Positions 26,808 to 36,286 of a DNA stretch of 54,129 bases are shown piece after piece. The notes under the pieces were generated by a model. It did no database searches. It was not told where the DNA came from and worked only from the letters and a program-made list of their open reading frames with translations. Within the stretch, counting starts at the first letter, position 1, and every line of letters starts with the position of its first letter. Made by a program: the position numbers and the translations under genes. This DNA is from Pseudomonas sp. RIT288 (GTDB taxonomy: Bacteria; Pseudomonadota; Gammaproteobacteria; Pseudomonadales; Pseudomonadaceae): assembly GCF_000631985.1 (NCBI RefSeq), contig NZ_JFYN01000021.1, forward strand, positions 1 to 54,129. The letters run 5' to 3'.

Positions 26808-27178
26808 GGAGAAACTACAAGGGGAGCCGAAGCTCCCCCAGAAGTAGTTGCGTGCTCTTTTTATTATTGATTCGGGCTTCTTGTTTTTGTTGAGTGCCCT
26901 CGCCATGAAGCTTTTCCTTCATGACCCTCCCAATCGGGAGCCAAGAGCAAACGGATTGCTTTGGTCGCTGTGTTGCAGTGATCTTGCGATCCAACCAGTA
27001 CAGGCTCTGTCTTAGGACAGTTTTTGTTGTTCTCGGCCTGGTCGTGGGGCTAGCCCCAAATACAACGCCTCTCCAAAAGAATCAGTTAGCTGCGCCTCTC
27101 GCCGTCTTGTTTTTATTGTGCGTGAGTCGATTCGTCTTATTTTTATTGTCTTGTGCATTGCTTGTTATTGTTCTTGTA
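26808..27178 (-). ncRNA. crcZ: CrcZ small RNA (Hfq/Crc-titrating)
   Basis: Located exactly between cbrB and pcnB, where CrcZ is found in pseudomonads. The RNA is about 370 nt. Its start is set by a sigma-54 promoter (GC at 27190-27191) and its end by a stem-loop at 26813-26849 (GGGGAGC-TTCG-GCTCCCC within a longer AACTAC/GTAGTT stem). On the RNA strand at least six clusters of AANAANAA motifs are visible, around 26856-26868, 26877-26891, 27020-27032, 27105-27119, 27135-27150 and 27162-27176. CrcZ binds Hfq and Crc through such motifs and relieves catabolite repression. The boundaries are inferred. Confidence 0.9.
26813..26849 (-). terminator. Terminator of CrcZ
   Basis: On the - strand AACTAC ... 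GGGGGAGC-TTCG-GCTCCCC ... GTAGTT folds to a long stem with a stable TTCG loop, followed by TTTC. Only moderate T content, but the stem is strong and the position fits. Confidence 0.75.
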
Positions 27179-27189
27179 CCAAACATATA

Positions 27190-27203
27190 GCAGGTGCCGT
27201 GCC
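27190..27203 (-). promoter_or_regulatory. Sigma-54 promoter of crcZ
   Basis: On the - strand TTGGCACGGCACCTGCTA has GG (27203-27202), exactly 10 nt, and GC (27191-27190), close to the full consensus. The transcript should begin near 27178. Confidence 0.9.
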
Positions 27204-27263
27204 AACTTTTGCGAAGCCCAATAAAACAAGGGGTTAGATCGATATGACGGTTTTCTCGGGGCG

Positions 27264-27301
27264 AAAAAAAGCCGGGGTTTCGTTACCGATAACCCCGGCT
27301 T
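27264..27301 (-). terminator. Terminator of cbrB
   Basis: AGCCGGGGTT and AACCCCGGCT flank a loop of about 10 nt, followed on the - strand by TTTTTTTCGC. It separates cbrB from crcZ. Confidence 0.9.
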
Positions 27302-27374
27302 CTGTTACGTGAAAGGACTGAGGTAACAGTTTTCTCACGTCTTCAAGCGTTACCCGCACATTCGACAGGTAACG
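27302..27374. promoter_or_regulatory. CbrB-type enhancer sites upstream of crcZ
   Basis: A perfect inverted repeat CTGTTAC-N14-GTAACAG lies at 27302-27329, and a second, CGTTAC-N15-GTAACG, at 27348-27374. The TGTTAC-N14-GTAACA form is the CbrB recognition pattern described for crcZ and crcY in P. putida. The pair stands about 100-185 bp upstream of the crcZ start, and the distal one ends at the cbrB stop codon. Confidence 0.8.
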
Positions 27375-27375
27375 T

Positions 27376-28812
<1,437 letters not shown>

Positions 28813-28834
28813 TGATTCGATACTCTCGACGGTC

Positions 28835-31783
28835 TCAGTTCACAGCGGACGTCGCTTCGACATGACGCGGTAAGGTCACCCGGATACGGGTGCCGCGCTG
28901 GCTTTGTACATCAGCCGGGCTGTCGATGGTGATTTGTCCATAATGCTCTTCAACGATGGAATAGACCAGTGCAAGGCCCAGACCGGTGCCTTCACCAGGG
29001 TCCTTGGTGGTGAAGAAAGGTTCGAACAATCGGTCCATGATGTTCTGCGGAATACCACTGCCTTCGTCTTCCACGATCAGATCGACCGTGTGTTCGCCGG
29101 CTTCACTCTTGACCCGCACCGCGCTGCCCGCAGGCGAGGCATCACGGGCGTTGGAGAGCAGATTGATCAGCACCTGGGCGAGGCGCTGCGGATCGCCTTC
29201 GACCCAGTGATCGGGGTCGCACAGGTTATAGAACTGCACTTCGAAGTTGCGCCGGTTCAGCGCCAGCAGGCCAATTGCGTCCTGCGCGACTTCGGCCAGA
29301 CAGACGGGCTCGTCGCTGTGCTGGTGGCTGCCGGCGTGGGCGAAGCTCATCAGCGATTGCACGATGCGCGACACGCGCTTGGTCTGTTCGAGGATCTGCC
29401 CGCTGATTTCTGTCAGTTCGCCATCTTCTTCACGCTCTTCGCGCAGGTTCTGCGCCAGACAGGCGATGCCGGTGATCGGATTGCCGATTTCATGGGCTAC
29501 ACCCGCCGCCAGTCGGCCGATGCTCGCCAGACGCTCGGAGTGCACCAGTTTGTCTTCGAGCATCTGCGTTTCGGTCAGGTCTTCCACCAGCAGCACCAGG
29601 CCGCTGTTACCCGGGGCCAATGGCTCATCGATCGCCGCTTTGTGCAGATTGAGCCAGCGGGTCTGGCCGTCGAGGGCCAGGTGCTGTTTGTGCAAATGTT
29701 CGTCGGGCAGGTTGATGAAGCCTTGCAGCAATTGCTTCCACGGATTGGCGATGGTGCTCAGGCGCGAGCCGACCACGCGTTGCGCGGCGATGCCGGTGAG
29801 TTCTTCCATGGCCTTGTTCCACATCAGGATCTCTTGATCCTTGGCCAGCGAGCAGACGCCCATGGGCAGCTCCTGCAGGGTCTGGCGGTGGTAGCGGCGC
29901 AAGGCGTCGAGTTCGGCGGCCAGCCCGGTGAGGCGCGAGTGGTAATCCTCGAGCCGGCTTTCGATGAAGTGGATGTCTTCGGTCACATAGTTTTCGCCGC
30001 CGGCCTTGTACGGCAGGAAGGTTTCGACCATGTCCTGCGCCACGCTCGGGCCCATCAGGCCAGAGAGGTTGGCTTCGATCCGGTCGCGCAAGCGGCGCAG
30101 CGCATAAGGGCGGCGTTCGTCGAACGGCAGATAGAGGTCGCGCAGGGCCTGCTCGACTTCTTTCTGCGCGGCTTTTGCGCCCAAGGGTTTGGCCAGTTGC
30201 GTGGCGAATTCCTGAGGTGAGGCAGCGTGCAGTTCGCGGCGTTGCGGGCGACGCACGTTATCCACTGCGCAGGCTTCGGCGGCGCTGGCCTCTTCGGGGC
30301 TGGCGTTGGTGAACAGCGAGATCAGAGTGAACATCAATACGTTGGCTGCCAGCGAGGCGATGGCTGCCATGTGCCAACTGGTGTCGTCCAGCACGTAAAT
30401 CATGTTCAACAGGGGAATGTAGAAACCCTGCAGGTTGCCGACCAGCGGCAACAGCATGGTCACCACCCACACCAGAATCCCCGCCAGCAAGCCGGCGATG
30501 AAGCCGCGACGGTTGGCGGTCGGCCAGTACAGCACCGAGAGCACGCCGGGCAGGAATTGCAGGGTCGCGACGAAAGCGACGATGCCGAGGTTGGCCAGAT
30601 CCTGTCCGGCGCCGAGCATCAGATAGAAGCAGAAACCGGCCATGATGATCGCGACGATCAGCGCCCTGCGGGTCCACTTCAGCCAGCGATAGATGTTGCC
30701 TTCGGCCGGCGGCTGATAGAGCGGCAGCACCAGGTGGTTCAGCGCCATGCCCGACAGTGCCAGGGTGGTGACGATGATCAGGCCGCTGGCGGCCGACAAT
30801 CCGCCGACATACGCCAGCAGGGCCAGCGGTTTGCTGTTGGCGGCAATGCCGATGCCGAGAGTGAAGTACTCCGGGTCGGTGGTGGCGCCGAGTTTCAGGC
30901 CGGCCCAGAGAATCAGCGGCACCGCCAGGCTCATCAGCAGCAGGAACAGCGGCAGGCCCCAGCTGGCACTGACCAGCGAGCGCGGATTGAGGTTTTCGGT
31001 GAAGGTCATGTGATACATGTGCGGCATCACGATCGCCGAGGCGAAGAACACCAGCAACAGCGTGCGCCACGGCCCTTCCTGCAGCGGCGTGTGCAGAGCG
31101 GCGAGGGCGGTCTGGTTTTGCAGCAGCCACAGTTCAAGCTGTTGCGGGCCGTCGAACACGCCGTACAACGCATACAGGCCGACGCCGCCGAGGGCGATCA
31201 GTTTGATCACCGATTCGAAGGCAATCGCGAACACCAGCCCTTCGTGTTTCTCGCGGGTGGCGATATGCCGGGAACCGAAGAAAATCGTGAACAGGATGAT
31301 CAGCGCACAGAACGCCAGCGCGACGCGGCTCTGGATCGGCTCGCCGGTGAGAATGCCGATGGAGTCGGCGACCGCCTGAATCTGCAACGCCAGCAGCGGC
31401 AGTACGCCGATCAGCATGAAGATGGTGGTCAGCGCACCGGCCCAGGTGCTGCGAAAACGGAAGGCGAACAGATCCGCCAGCGACGACAGTTGATAGGTGC
31501 GGGTGATTTTCAGGATCGGATACAGCAGCACCGGCGCCAGCAGAAACGCGCCGGACACCCCGAGGTAACTGGAGAGAAAACCGTAGCCGTACTGATAGGC
31601 CAGGCCCACCGTGCCGTAAAACGCCCAGGCACTGGCATAGACCCCCAGCGACAGGGTGTAGGTCAGCGGGTGGCGAATGATCGCCCGCGGGATCATGCCC
31701 CGTTCACTGATCCAGGCAACGCCGAACAGCACCGCCAGGTACGCGGCACTGATCAGGATCATCTGGGTCAGGCTAAAGCTCAT
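28835..31783 (-). CDS. cbrA: Sensor histidine kinase CbrA (SLC5 transporter-kinase fusion)
   Basis: Sensor of the carbon-nitrogen balance system, about 982 residues. The N-terminal about 500 residues form a 13-helix sodium/solute-symporter-like (SLC5) domain that can carry histidine. A STAC linker follows, then a PAS region near 620-740, the HisKA domain with the phosphorylated histidine in AAGVAHEIGNPITG (H766 counted from the upper start) and a HATPase domain (LINLLSNARDASPAG, EGTGLGLALV). The start is ambiguous: ATG at 31789 (MPMSFSL) or 31783 (MSFSL). Both overlap the small gene cbrX, so translation is probably coupled. Confidence 0.96.
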   Translation of the reverse strand: MSFSLTQMILISAAYLAVLFGVAWISERGMIPRAIIRHPLTYTLSLGVYASAWAFYGTVGLAYQYGYGFLSSYLGVSGAFLLAPVLLYPILKITRTYQLSSLADLFAFRFRSTWAGALTTIFMLIGVLPLLALQIQAVADSIGILTGEPIQSRVALAFCALIILFTIFFGSRHIATREKHEGLVFAIAFESVIKLIALGGVGLYALYGVFDGPQQLELWLLQNQTALAALHTPLQEGPWRTLLLVFFASAIVMPHMYHMTFTENLNPRSLVSASWGLPLFLLLMSLAVPLILWAGLKLGATTDPEYFTLGIGIAANSKPLALLAYVGGLSAASGLIIVTTLALSGMALNHLVLPLYQPPAEGNIYRWLKWTRRALIVAIIMAGFCFYLMLGAGQDLANLGIVAFVATLQFLPGVLSVLYWPTANRRGFIAGLLAGILVWVVTMLLPLVGNLQGFYIPLLNMIYVLDDTSWHMAAIASLAANVLMFTLISLFTNASPEEASAAEACAVDNVRRPQRRELHAASPQEFATQLAKPLGAKAAQKEVEQALRDLYLPFDERRPYALRRLRDRIEANLSGLMGPSVAQDMVETFLPYKAGGENYVTEDIHFIESRLEDYHSRLTGLAAELDALRRYHRQTLQELPMGVCSLAKDQEILMWNKAMEELTGIAAQRVVGSRLSTIANPWKQLLQGFINLPDEHLHKQHLALDGQTRWLNLHKAAIDEPLAPGNSGLVLLVEDLTETQMLEDKLVHSERLASIGRLAAGVAHEIGNPITGIACLAQNLREEREEDGELTEISGQILEQTKRVSRIVQSLMSFAHAGSHQHSDEPVCLAEVAQDAIGLLALNRRNFEVQFYNLCDPDHWVEGDPQRLAQVLINLLSNARDASPAGSAVRVKSEAGEHTVDLIVEDEGSGIPQNIMDRLFEPFFTTKDPGEGTGLGLALVYSIVEEHYGQITIDSPADVQSQRGTRIRVTLPRHVEATSAVN

Positions 31784-31949
31784 CGGCATCTTTTTGGCTC
31801 TGCAGGATGAAGGTCACGACAATCAGGATCAACCAGAGCAGATACGGCCGATACCAGGCGCCCGTGGCGTCGATCCACCAATCCATGATGGCTGGCGAAA
31901 ACAGATAGATTCCCACGACCAGAAGCAGGACCAAGCGATAGATGTACAT
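31773..31949 (-). CDS. cbrX: CbrX, small membrane protein overlapping cbrA
   Basis: A 58-residue protein of two hydrophobic segments, about 5-22 (RLVLLLVVGIYLFSPAIM) and 36-50 (YLLWLILIVVTFILQ). It ends in QSQKDADEL. A ribosome-binding site GAGAGG precedes its ATG at 31949. The stop codon lies 11 nt inside cbrA, so ribosomes ending on this gene could start cbrA. A short gene in this place is known in P. putida as cbrX and is tied to cbrA translation. Any role of the protein itself is unknown. It falls below common ORF-length cut-offs. Confidence 0.82.
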   Translation of the reverse strand: MYIYRLVLLLVVGIYLFSPAIMDWWIDATGAWYRPYLLWLILIVVTFILQSQKDADEL

Positions 31950-32026
31950 CCCGGCCTCTCTTTTTTATGCGCGTGCCCGAAAACGTGCGGCGATGGTAAC
32001 GGATGGCGGCGCGACTGCAAGTGTCG

Positions 32027-32923
32027 TCATTGCAGTTGCGCCTCGGGCAGGCTCAGTGTGCGCGGGATCTTCGATGCATCCCAGTGGGCTGCGCCCCATT
32101 TGAGCAATTCCTCGGGTGTGGCATGCGCCAGCTCGGCACCGGGGTTTTGCCCCAGCGCACGCAAGGCTCGCAACAGCAGCGGCGTGGCTTGATCGGCCTC
32201 AAGGGGCGGCGAACGGTAGGACTTGCCGAGCTTGTTGCCGTCCGGCTGCGTGATCAATGGCAGGTGCAGATAGCGGGGCTGACGCAGGCCCAACAGTTCT
32301 TGCAGGTAGAGCTGGCGCGGCGTGGAGTCGAGCAGGTCGGCGCCGCGCACGATGTCGGTGATGCCTTGCCAGGCGTCATCCAGCACCACGGCCAATTGAT
32401 AGGCGTAGAGGCCGTCGCGGCGGCGAATCACGAAATCGCCGACATCGCGCCCCAGATGCTGGCGGAACTCGCCCTGTACGCGGTCGATGAAGTGGTATTC
32501 CAGCTCCGGCACGCGCAGGCGGATCGCCGCGTCTTGCTGTTCATGGCCGGCATTGCGGCACAGTCCCGGATAAATCCCGTGGTACGGCTCCAGCTGCTTG
32601 CGCGAACAGGTGCAGGCGTAGGCCAGGCCGTGGTTGAACAGGCTGTTGAGAACTTCGGCGTAGGCGTCGTGCCGGTCACTCTGGCGCACCATCTCGCCGT
32701 CCCATTCGAAACCGTAGCTTTCCAGCGCTTTGAGAATCGCCGCCTGCGCGCCGGGTTCTTCCCGGGGCGGATCGAGATCTTCCATGCGCACCAGCCAGCG
32801 CCCGCCGACCGCGCGCGCGTCGAGATAAGAGGCGAGGGCGGCGACCAGCGAACCGAAGTGCAGGTGGCCACTGGGAGTGGGGGCGAAGCGGCCGATGTAG
32901 GCGGGGGCGGTTTTGGCAGTCAT
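32027..32923 (-). CDS. gluQ: Glutamyl-queuosine tRNA(Asp) synthetase
   Basis: Attaches glutamate to queuosine-34 of tRNA-Asp, 298 residues, a truncated GluRS homologue without an anticodon-binding domain. The HIGH-like motif PSGHLHFGS is near the N-terminus, a zinc site (YACTCSR with YPGLC downstream) is in the middle and the KMSKS-like loop NKLGKS follows. The usual dksA-gluQ-cbrA order is kept here. Confidence 0.95.
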   Translation of the reverse strand: MTAKTAPAYIGRFAPTPSGHLHFGSLVAALASYLDARAVGGRWLVRMEDLDPPREEPGAQAAILKALESYGFEWDGEMVRQSDRHDAYAEVLNSLFNHGLAYACTCSRKQLEPYHGIYPGLCRNAGHEQQDAAIRLRVPELEYHFIDRVQGEFRQHLGRDVGDFVIRRRDGLYAYQLAVVLDDAWQGITDIVRGADLLDSTPRQLYLQELLGLRQPRYLHLPLITQPDGNKLGKSYRSPPLEADQATPLLLRALRALGQNPGAELAHATPEELLKWGAAHWDASKIPRTLSLPEAQLQ

Positions 32924-32959
32924 GGGGCAAACTACTTTTCAGGGCGTGCGCAGGTCAAC

Positions 32960-33050
32960 TTGTGGGAGCGAGCCTGCTCGCGAAAGCTTAGTGTCAGACT
33001 ATTAAATGTTGAATGACACACCGCTTTCGCGAGCAGGCTCGCTCCCACAA
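32960..33050. repeat. REP doublet, GAGCCTGCTCGCGAA class
   Basis: TGTGGGAGCGAGCCTGCTCG and its complement flank about 50 nt (with the same AATGACACACCG motif as the element at 20169-20259). It lies between gluQ and dksA and abuts the heptamer repeat. Confidence 0.88.
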
Positions 33051-33051
33051 A

Positions 33052-33100
33052 GGCAAAAGGCAAAAGGCAAAAGGCAAAAGGCAAAAGGCAAAAGGCACAA
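33052..33100 (+). repeat. Tandem heptamer repeat (GGCAAAA, 6 perfect copies plus 1 variant)
   Basis: Six consecutive GGCAAAA units (33052-33093), then GGCACAA. It sits immediately after a REP doublet and immediately before the dksA terminator. A repeat of this type can vary in copy number by slippage. Confidence 0.9.
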
Positions 33101-33102
33101 AC

Positions 33103-33132
33103 AAAAACGGAGCGTTCGCACGCTCCGTTTTT
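33103..33132 (-). terminator. Terminator of dksA
   Basis: AAAAACGGAGCG and CGCTCCGTTTTT form a symmetric hairpin with a TTCGCA loop, 15 nt after the dksA stop codon. Confidence 0.9.
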
Positions 33133-33146
33133 CGTTCAGGTCGAGA

Positions 33147-33590
33147 TTACTTGCCGACCTGCTTTTCCTTGATTTCCGCCAGGGTCTTGCAGTCGATGCA
33201 CAGATCGGCGGTAGGACGGGCCTCGAGGCGCTTGACGCCGATCTCGATGCCGCAGGACTCGCACCAGCCGTACTCTTCGTCCTGGATCAGTTCGAGGGTC
33301 TTGTCGATCTTCTTGATCAACTTGCGCTCGCGGTCGCGGGCGCGCAGCTCGAGGGCGAATTCTTCTTCCTGGCTGGCACGGTCGGCCGGGTCAGGGAAGT
33401 TGGCCGCTTCGTCTTTCATGTGATCAACAGTACGGTCGACTTCCTGCATCAAGTCCTGTTTCCACTTGTTCAGGATCTTGGTGAAGTGCGCGCGCATGGG
33501 GGCGCCCATGTACTCTTCGCCGGCCTTCGGAACGTAGGGTTCGAAGCCGCTGATCGTCGCTTGCTGCTGTTGCTTTGCTTGGGTGGGCAT
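33147..33590 (-). CDS. dksA: RNA polymerase-binding transcription factor DksA
   Basis: Binds the secondary channel of RNA polymerase and works with ppGpp on rRNA and amino-acid promoters, 147 residues. The coiled-coil tip motif DPADRAS is present near residue 71. The zinc site is C-X2-C-X17-C-X2-C (CESCGIEIG ... LCIDC), so this is the zinc-containing form. Strong terminator downstream. Window also holds an rRNA operon leader, a classic DksA target, at the 3' end. Confidence 0.97.
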   Translation of the reverse strand: MPTQAKQQQQATISGFEPYVPKAGEEYMGAPMRAHFTKILNKWKQDLMQEVDRTVDHMKDEAANFPDPADRASQEEEFALELRARDRERKLIKKIDKTLELIQDEEYGWCESCGIEIGVKRLEARPTADLCIDCKTLAEIKEKQVGK

Positions 33591-33924
33591 GAAATGGACC
33601 GCCTCTACTCTTGTAATCCATTGCGCAGGATTGCTCCATCACCGACACCTGCCGGCCCTGCGGCTGCAAGCGGGCGAACTTACCAGATCAATTCGGCCTG
33701 CGCTACTCCCGGATGTCGAGGCCCCGGCGGGTGGCGCTTGCAGAAGTCTGGCAAGCTGTGTCTGGCGCTGTTGAAAGCCTGTTCAATCACTGATTTTAGT
33801 CAATCCTGGAGCGTACGCTCATATCGTTACAGTCCAGCGTTCTTGAGGCTGTGACCGCGATGAGTTCTCGCTCGTTCCGGCAGATGGGTAGAATCGTTTC
33901 TTTTTCCCCGTCGAAGGAAGGTCA
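33591..33924. other. dksA upstream region, no gene seen
   Basis: A 334-nt gap between the divergent dksA and aminotransferase genes. No REP, small RNA or clear promoter could be named with confidence. A ribosome-binding site AAGGAAGG precedes the aminotransferase start. Confidence 0.5.
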
Positions 33925-35097
33925 ATGGCTCAGCCCTACAGTGCGCGCAGTCGTGCGATCGAACCGTTCCATGTGATGGCGTTGCTGGCGCGCGCCAACG
34001 AACTGCAGGCCGAAGGTCACGACGTGATCCACCTGGAAATCGGCGAGCCGGACTTCACCACGGCCGAGCCGATCATCCGCGCCGGGCAAGCGGCGCTGAC
34101 GGCGGGCAAGACCCGCTACACCGCCGCGCGCGGCATTCCTGAACTGCGCGAGGCAATTTCCGGGTTCTATCAATCGCGTTACGGTTTGAACATCGATCCG
34201 CGGCGGATCCTGATCACGCCGGGGGGCTCCGGTGCGCTGTTGCTGGCCAGTGCCTTGCTGGTCGATCCGGGCAAACACTGGCTGCTGGCGGATCCGGGCT
34301 ACCCGTGCAACCGGCACTTCCTGCGTCTGGTCGAAGGCGCGGCGCAACTGGTTCCAGTCGGGCCGGACGTGCGTTACCAGCTGACCCCGGATCTGGTGGC
34401 GCGCCACTGGGATCACGACAGCGTTGGTGCGTTGGTGGCGTCGCCAGCCAACCCCACCGGCACCATCCTGACCCGCGATGAACTGGCCAGGTTATCCACT
34501 GCGATCAAGGCGCGCCACGGGCATCTGGTGGTGGATGAGATCTACCACGGCCTGACCTACGGCACCGATGCCGCCAGCGTGCTGGAAGTCGATGACAGCG
34601 CGTTTGTCCTCAACAGTTTTTCCAAATATTTCGGCATGACCGGTTGGCGTCTCGGCTGGCTGGTGGCGCCGGATGCGGCGGTCAGTGAGCTGGAAAAACT
34701 CGCACAGAATCTCTACATCAGCGCCCCGAGCATGGCGCAGTACGCTGCACTAGCCTGTTTCGAGCCGGACACCATCAGCATTCTCGAAGAGCGCCGTGCC
34801 GAATTTGGCCGCCGCCGCGACTTCCTTCTGCCGGCGTTGCGCGAGTTGGGTTTCAACATCGCCGTCGAGCCGGAAGGTGCGTTCTACTTGTATGCCGATA
34901 TCAGCCAGTTCGGCGGTGATGCCTTCGCGTTCTGCCGACATTTCCTCGAAACCGAGCACGTTGCCTTCACTCCGGGGTTGGATTTCGGCCGTTATCAGGC
35001 CGGTCACCATGTGCGTTTTGCCTACACGCAAAACCTCCCTCGCTTACAGGAAGCGGTGGAGCGCATCGCTCGCGGCTTGAAGAGTTGGCAAGGCTGA
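33925..35097 (+). CDS. PLP-dependent aminotransferase (class I/II)
   Basis: A 390-residue cytoplasmic aminotransferase, fold type I. The motif SFSKYFGMTGWRLGW holds the PLP lysine; ANPTGT and LEIGEPDF are the usual family motifs. Substrate is not fixed by sequence; the family includes aspartate, alanine and valine aminotransferases. The start has a good AAGGAAGG site. Its stop overlaps the sfsA start by 1 nt (TGATG), so the two are likely cotranscribed. The order dksA - aminotransferase - sfsA is conserved in pseudomonads. Confidence 0.92.
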   Translation: MAQPYSARSRAIEPFHVMALLARANELQAEGHDVIHLEIGEPDFTTAEPIIRAGQAALTAGKTRYTAARGIPELREAISGFYQSRYGLNIDPRRILITPGGSGALLLASALLVDPGKHWLLADPGYPCNRHFLRLVEGAAQLVPVGPDVRYQLTPDLVARHWDHDSVGALVASPANPTGTILTRDELARLSTAIKARHGHLVVDEIYHGLTYGTDAASVLEVDDSAFVLNSFSKYFGMTGWRLGWLVAPDAAVSELEKLAQNLYISAPSMAQYAALACFEPDTISILEERRAEFGRRRDFLLPALRELGFNIAVEPEGAFYLYADISQFGGDAFAFCRHFLETEHVAFTPGLDFGRYQAGHHVRFAYTQNLPRLQEAVERIARGLKSWQG

Positions 35098-35810
35098 TGC
35101 GCTTTTATCCGGCTCTGGAAGAGGCGCGCTTGATTCGCCGCTACAAACGTTTTCTGGCGGATGTCGAAACGGTCAATGGCGAGTTGTTGACCCTGCACTG
35201 CCCGAATACCGGTTCGATGCTCAACTGCCAGGTCGAGGGCGGGCAGGTGTGGTTCAGTCGCTCAAACGACCCGAAGCGCAAGCTGCCCGGCACCTGGGAA
35301 ATCGGTGAAACCCCGCAGGGACGGCTGTTTTGCGTGAATACCGGCCGCGCCAACGCCCTGGTTGAAGAGGCACTGCAGGCTGGAGTCATCAGCGAGTTGA
35401 ACGGCTTCACGGCGCTTAAGCGCGAAGTGGCGTACGGCCAGGAAAAGAGCCGCATCGATTTCCGCCTCGAATACCCGAGTGGTCCGGCCTACGTGGAAGT
35501 AAAAAGCGTCACGTTAGGCTTCGATGGAACCAGCGTGGCGGCGTTTCCTGACGCGGTCACCCAGCGCGGCGCCAAGCACCTGCGTGAACTGGCGCATCTG
35601 GCCCGCGACGGTATTCGGGCGGTGCAGTTGTATTGCGTCAATCTCAGCGGGATCGAGGCGGTGCGGCCGGCCGAGGAAATCGATTCGGCTTACGCGGATG
35701 CTCTGCGCGAGGCCGTTGCATGCGGGGTCGAGGTGCTGGCCTACGGCGTGCGCTTGAACCACGAAGAGATGGTGATCGATCGGCGGCTGGACGTTTTGCT
35801 CAACGGTTAA
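35097..35810 (+). CDS. sfsA: DNA/RNA nuclease SfsA
   Basis: A 237-residue protein of the SfsA family, first named as a sugar-fermentation stimulator and now assigned nuclease activity from structure. Typical motifs are LHCPNTGSMLNC, SRIDFRLEYP and YVEVKSVTL. The start ATG overlaps the aminotransferase stop by 1 nt. Its last 4 nt overlap the end of the convergent Rieske gene. Confidence 0.92.
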   Translation: MRFYPALEEARLIRRYKRFLADVETVNGELLTLHCPNTGSMLNCQVEGGQVWFSRSNDPKRKLPGTWEIGETPQGRLFCVNTGRANALVEEALQAGVISELNGFTALKREVAYGQEKSRIDFRLEYPSGPAYVEVKSVTLGFDGTSVAAFPDAVTQRGAKHLRELAHLARDGIRAVQLYCVNLSGIEAVRPAEEIDSAYADALREAVACGVEVLAYGVRLNHEEMVIDRRLDVLLNG

Positions 35811-36124
35811 ACATCTATCCACAGCCCCTGTGCGTCTTCACGGCAGGGGATGGCGGTCAGGGATTGCCCGGCACAGGGCCCGGCGACGCATTCGCCGTCC
35901 TCGATCAGAAACAGTGCGCCGTGGGTGGCGCACTGGATCAGGCTGTTGCTCGGGTCGAGAAACTGGTCGGGCTGCCATTCCAGGCCGACACCACGATGCG
36001 GGCAACGGTTGAGATAAACATAGGCCTGTCCATTGCGGCGTACGGCAAACAGTTTGTTGCCGTCGATGTCGAACCCACGGCTGCCGGCCTCAGTGAGATC
36101 GGTGCCGGCGCACAAAAACTTCAT
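35807..36124 (-). CDS. Rieske [2Fe-2S] domain protein
   Basis: A 105-residue stand-alone Rieske ferredoxin-like protein. The cluster ligands are in CPHRG (Cys and His) and CATHG (Cys and His), spaced as in Rieske folds. No oxygenase alpha subunit lies nearby, so partner and substrate are unknown. A longer frame from 36187 exists, but MKFLCAGTD (ATG at 36124) fits the family better. It faces phuT across a gap with a Fur-box candidate, and its 3' end overlaps sfsA. Confidence 0.85.
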   Translation of the reverse strand: MKFLCAGTDLTEAGSRGFDIDGNKLFAVRRNGQAYVYLNRCPHRGVGLEWQPDQFLDPSNSLIQCATHGALFLIEDGECVAGPCAGQSLTAIPCREDAQGLWIDV

Positions 36125-36173
36125 GGCTATCCTCAAGTGTCGGCTCGTTTCAGGAAATGTCCGAGCTTGACGT

Positions 36174-36192
36174 TTAAATGCAAACAATTATC
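36174..36192 (+). promoter_or_regulatory. Fur-box candidate between the Rieske gene and phuT
   Basis: TTAAATGCAAACAATTATC matches the 19-bp Fur consensus at 12 positions, with all of the 3' half-site TTATC. It lies in the only AT-rich stretch of the gap between the two divergent genes, so either or both could be iron-regulated. Confidence 0.6.
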
Positions 36193-36286
36193 AAATGGCC
36201 GCCTTCGCCCACTGTGCGCAACCGCCGCCAAGAATACTTGGCCTGCCGGTTCGCTGCCCGGGAAACCTGTTCAAGGAAAGCTGCGT

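Noticed and set aside
26921..27190. 89-residue + strand frame opposite the cbrB-pcnB gap
   Set aside because: It lies antisense to CrcZ, is low in coding signal and rich in hydrophobic residues only because the A-rich motifs read as TT/TT codons.
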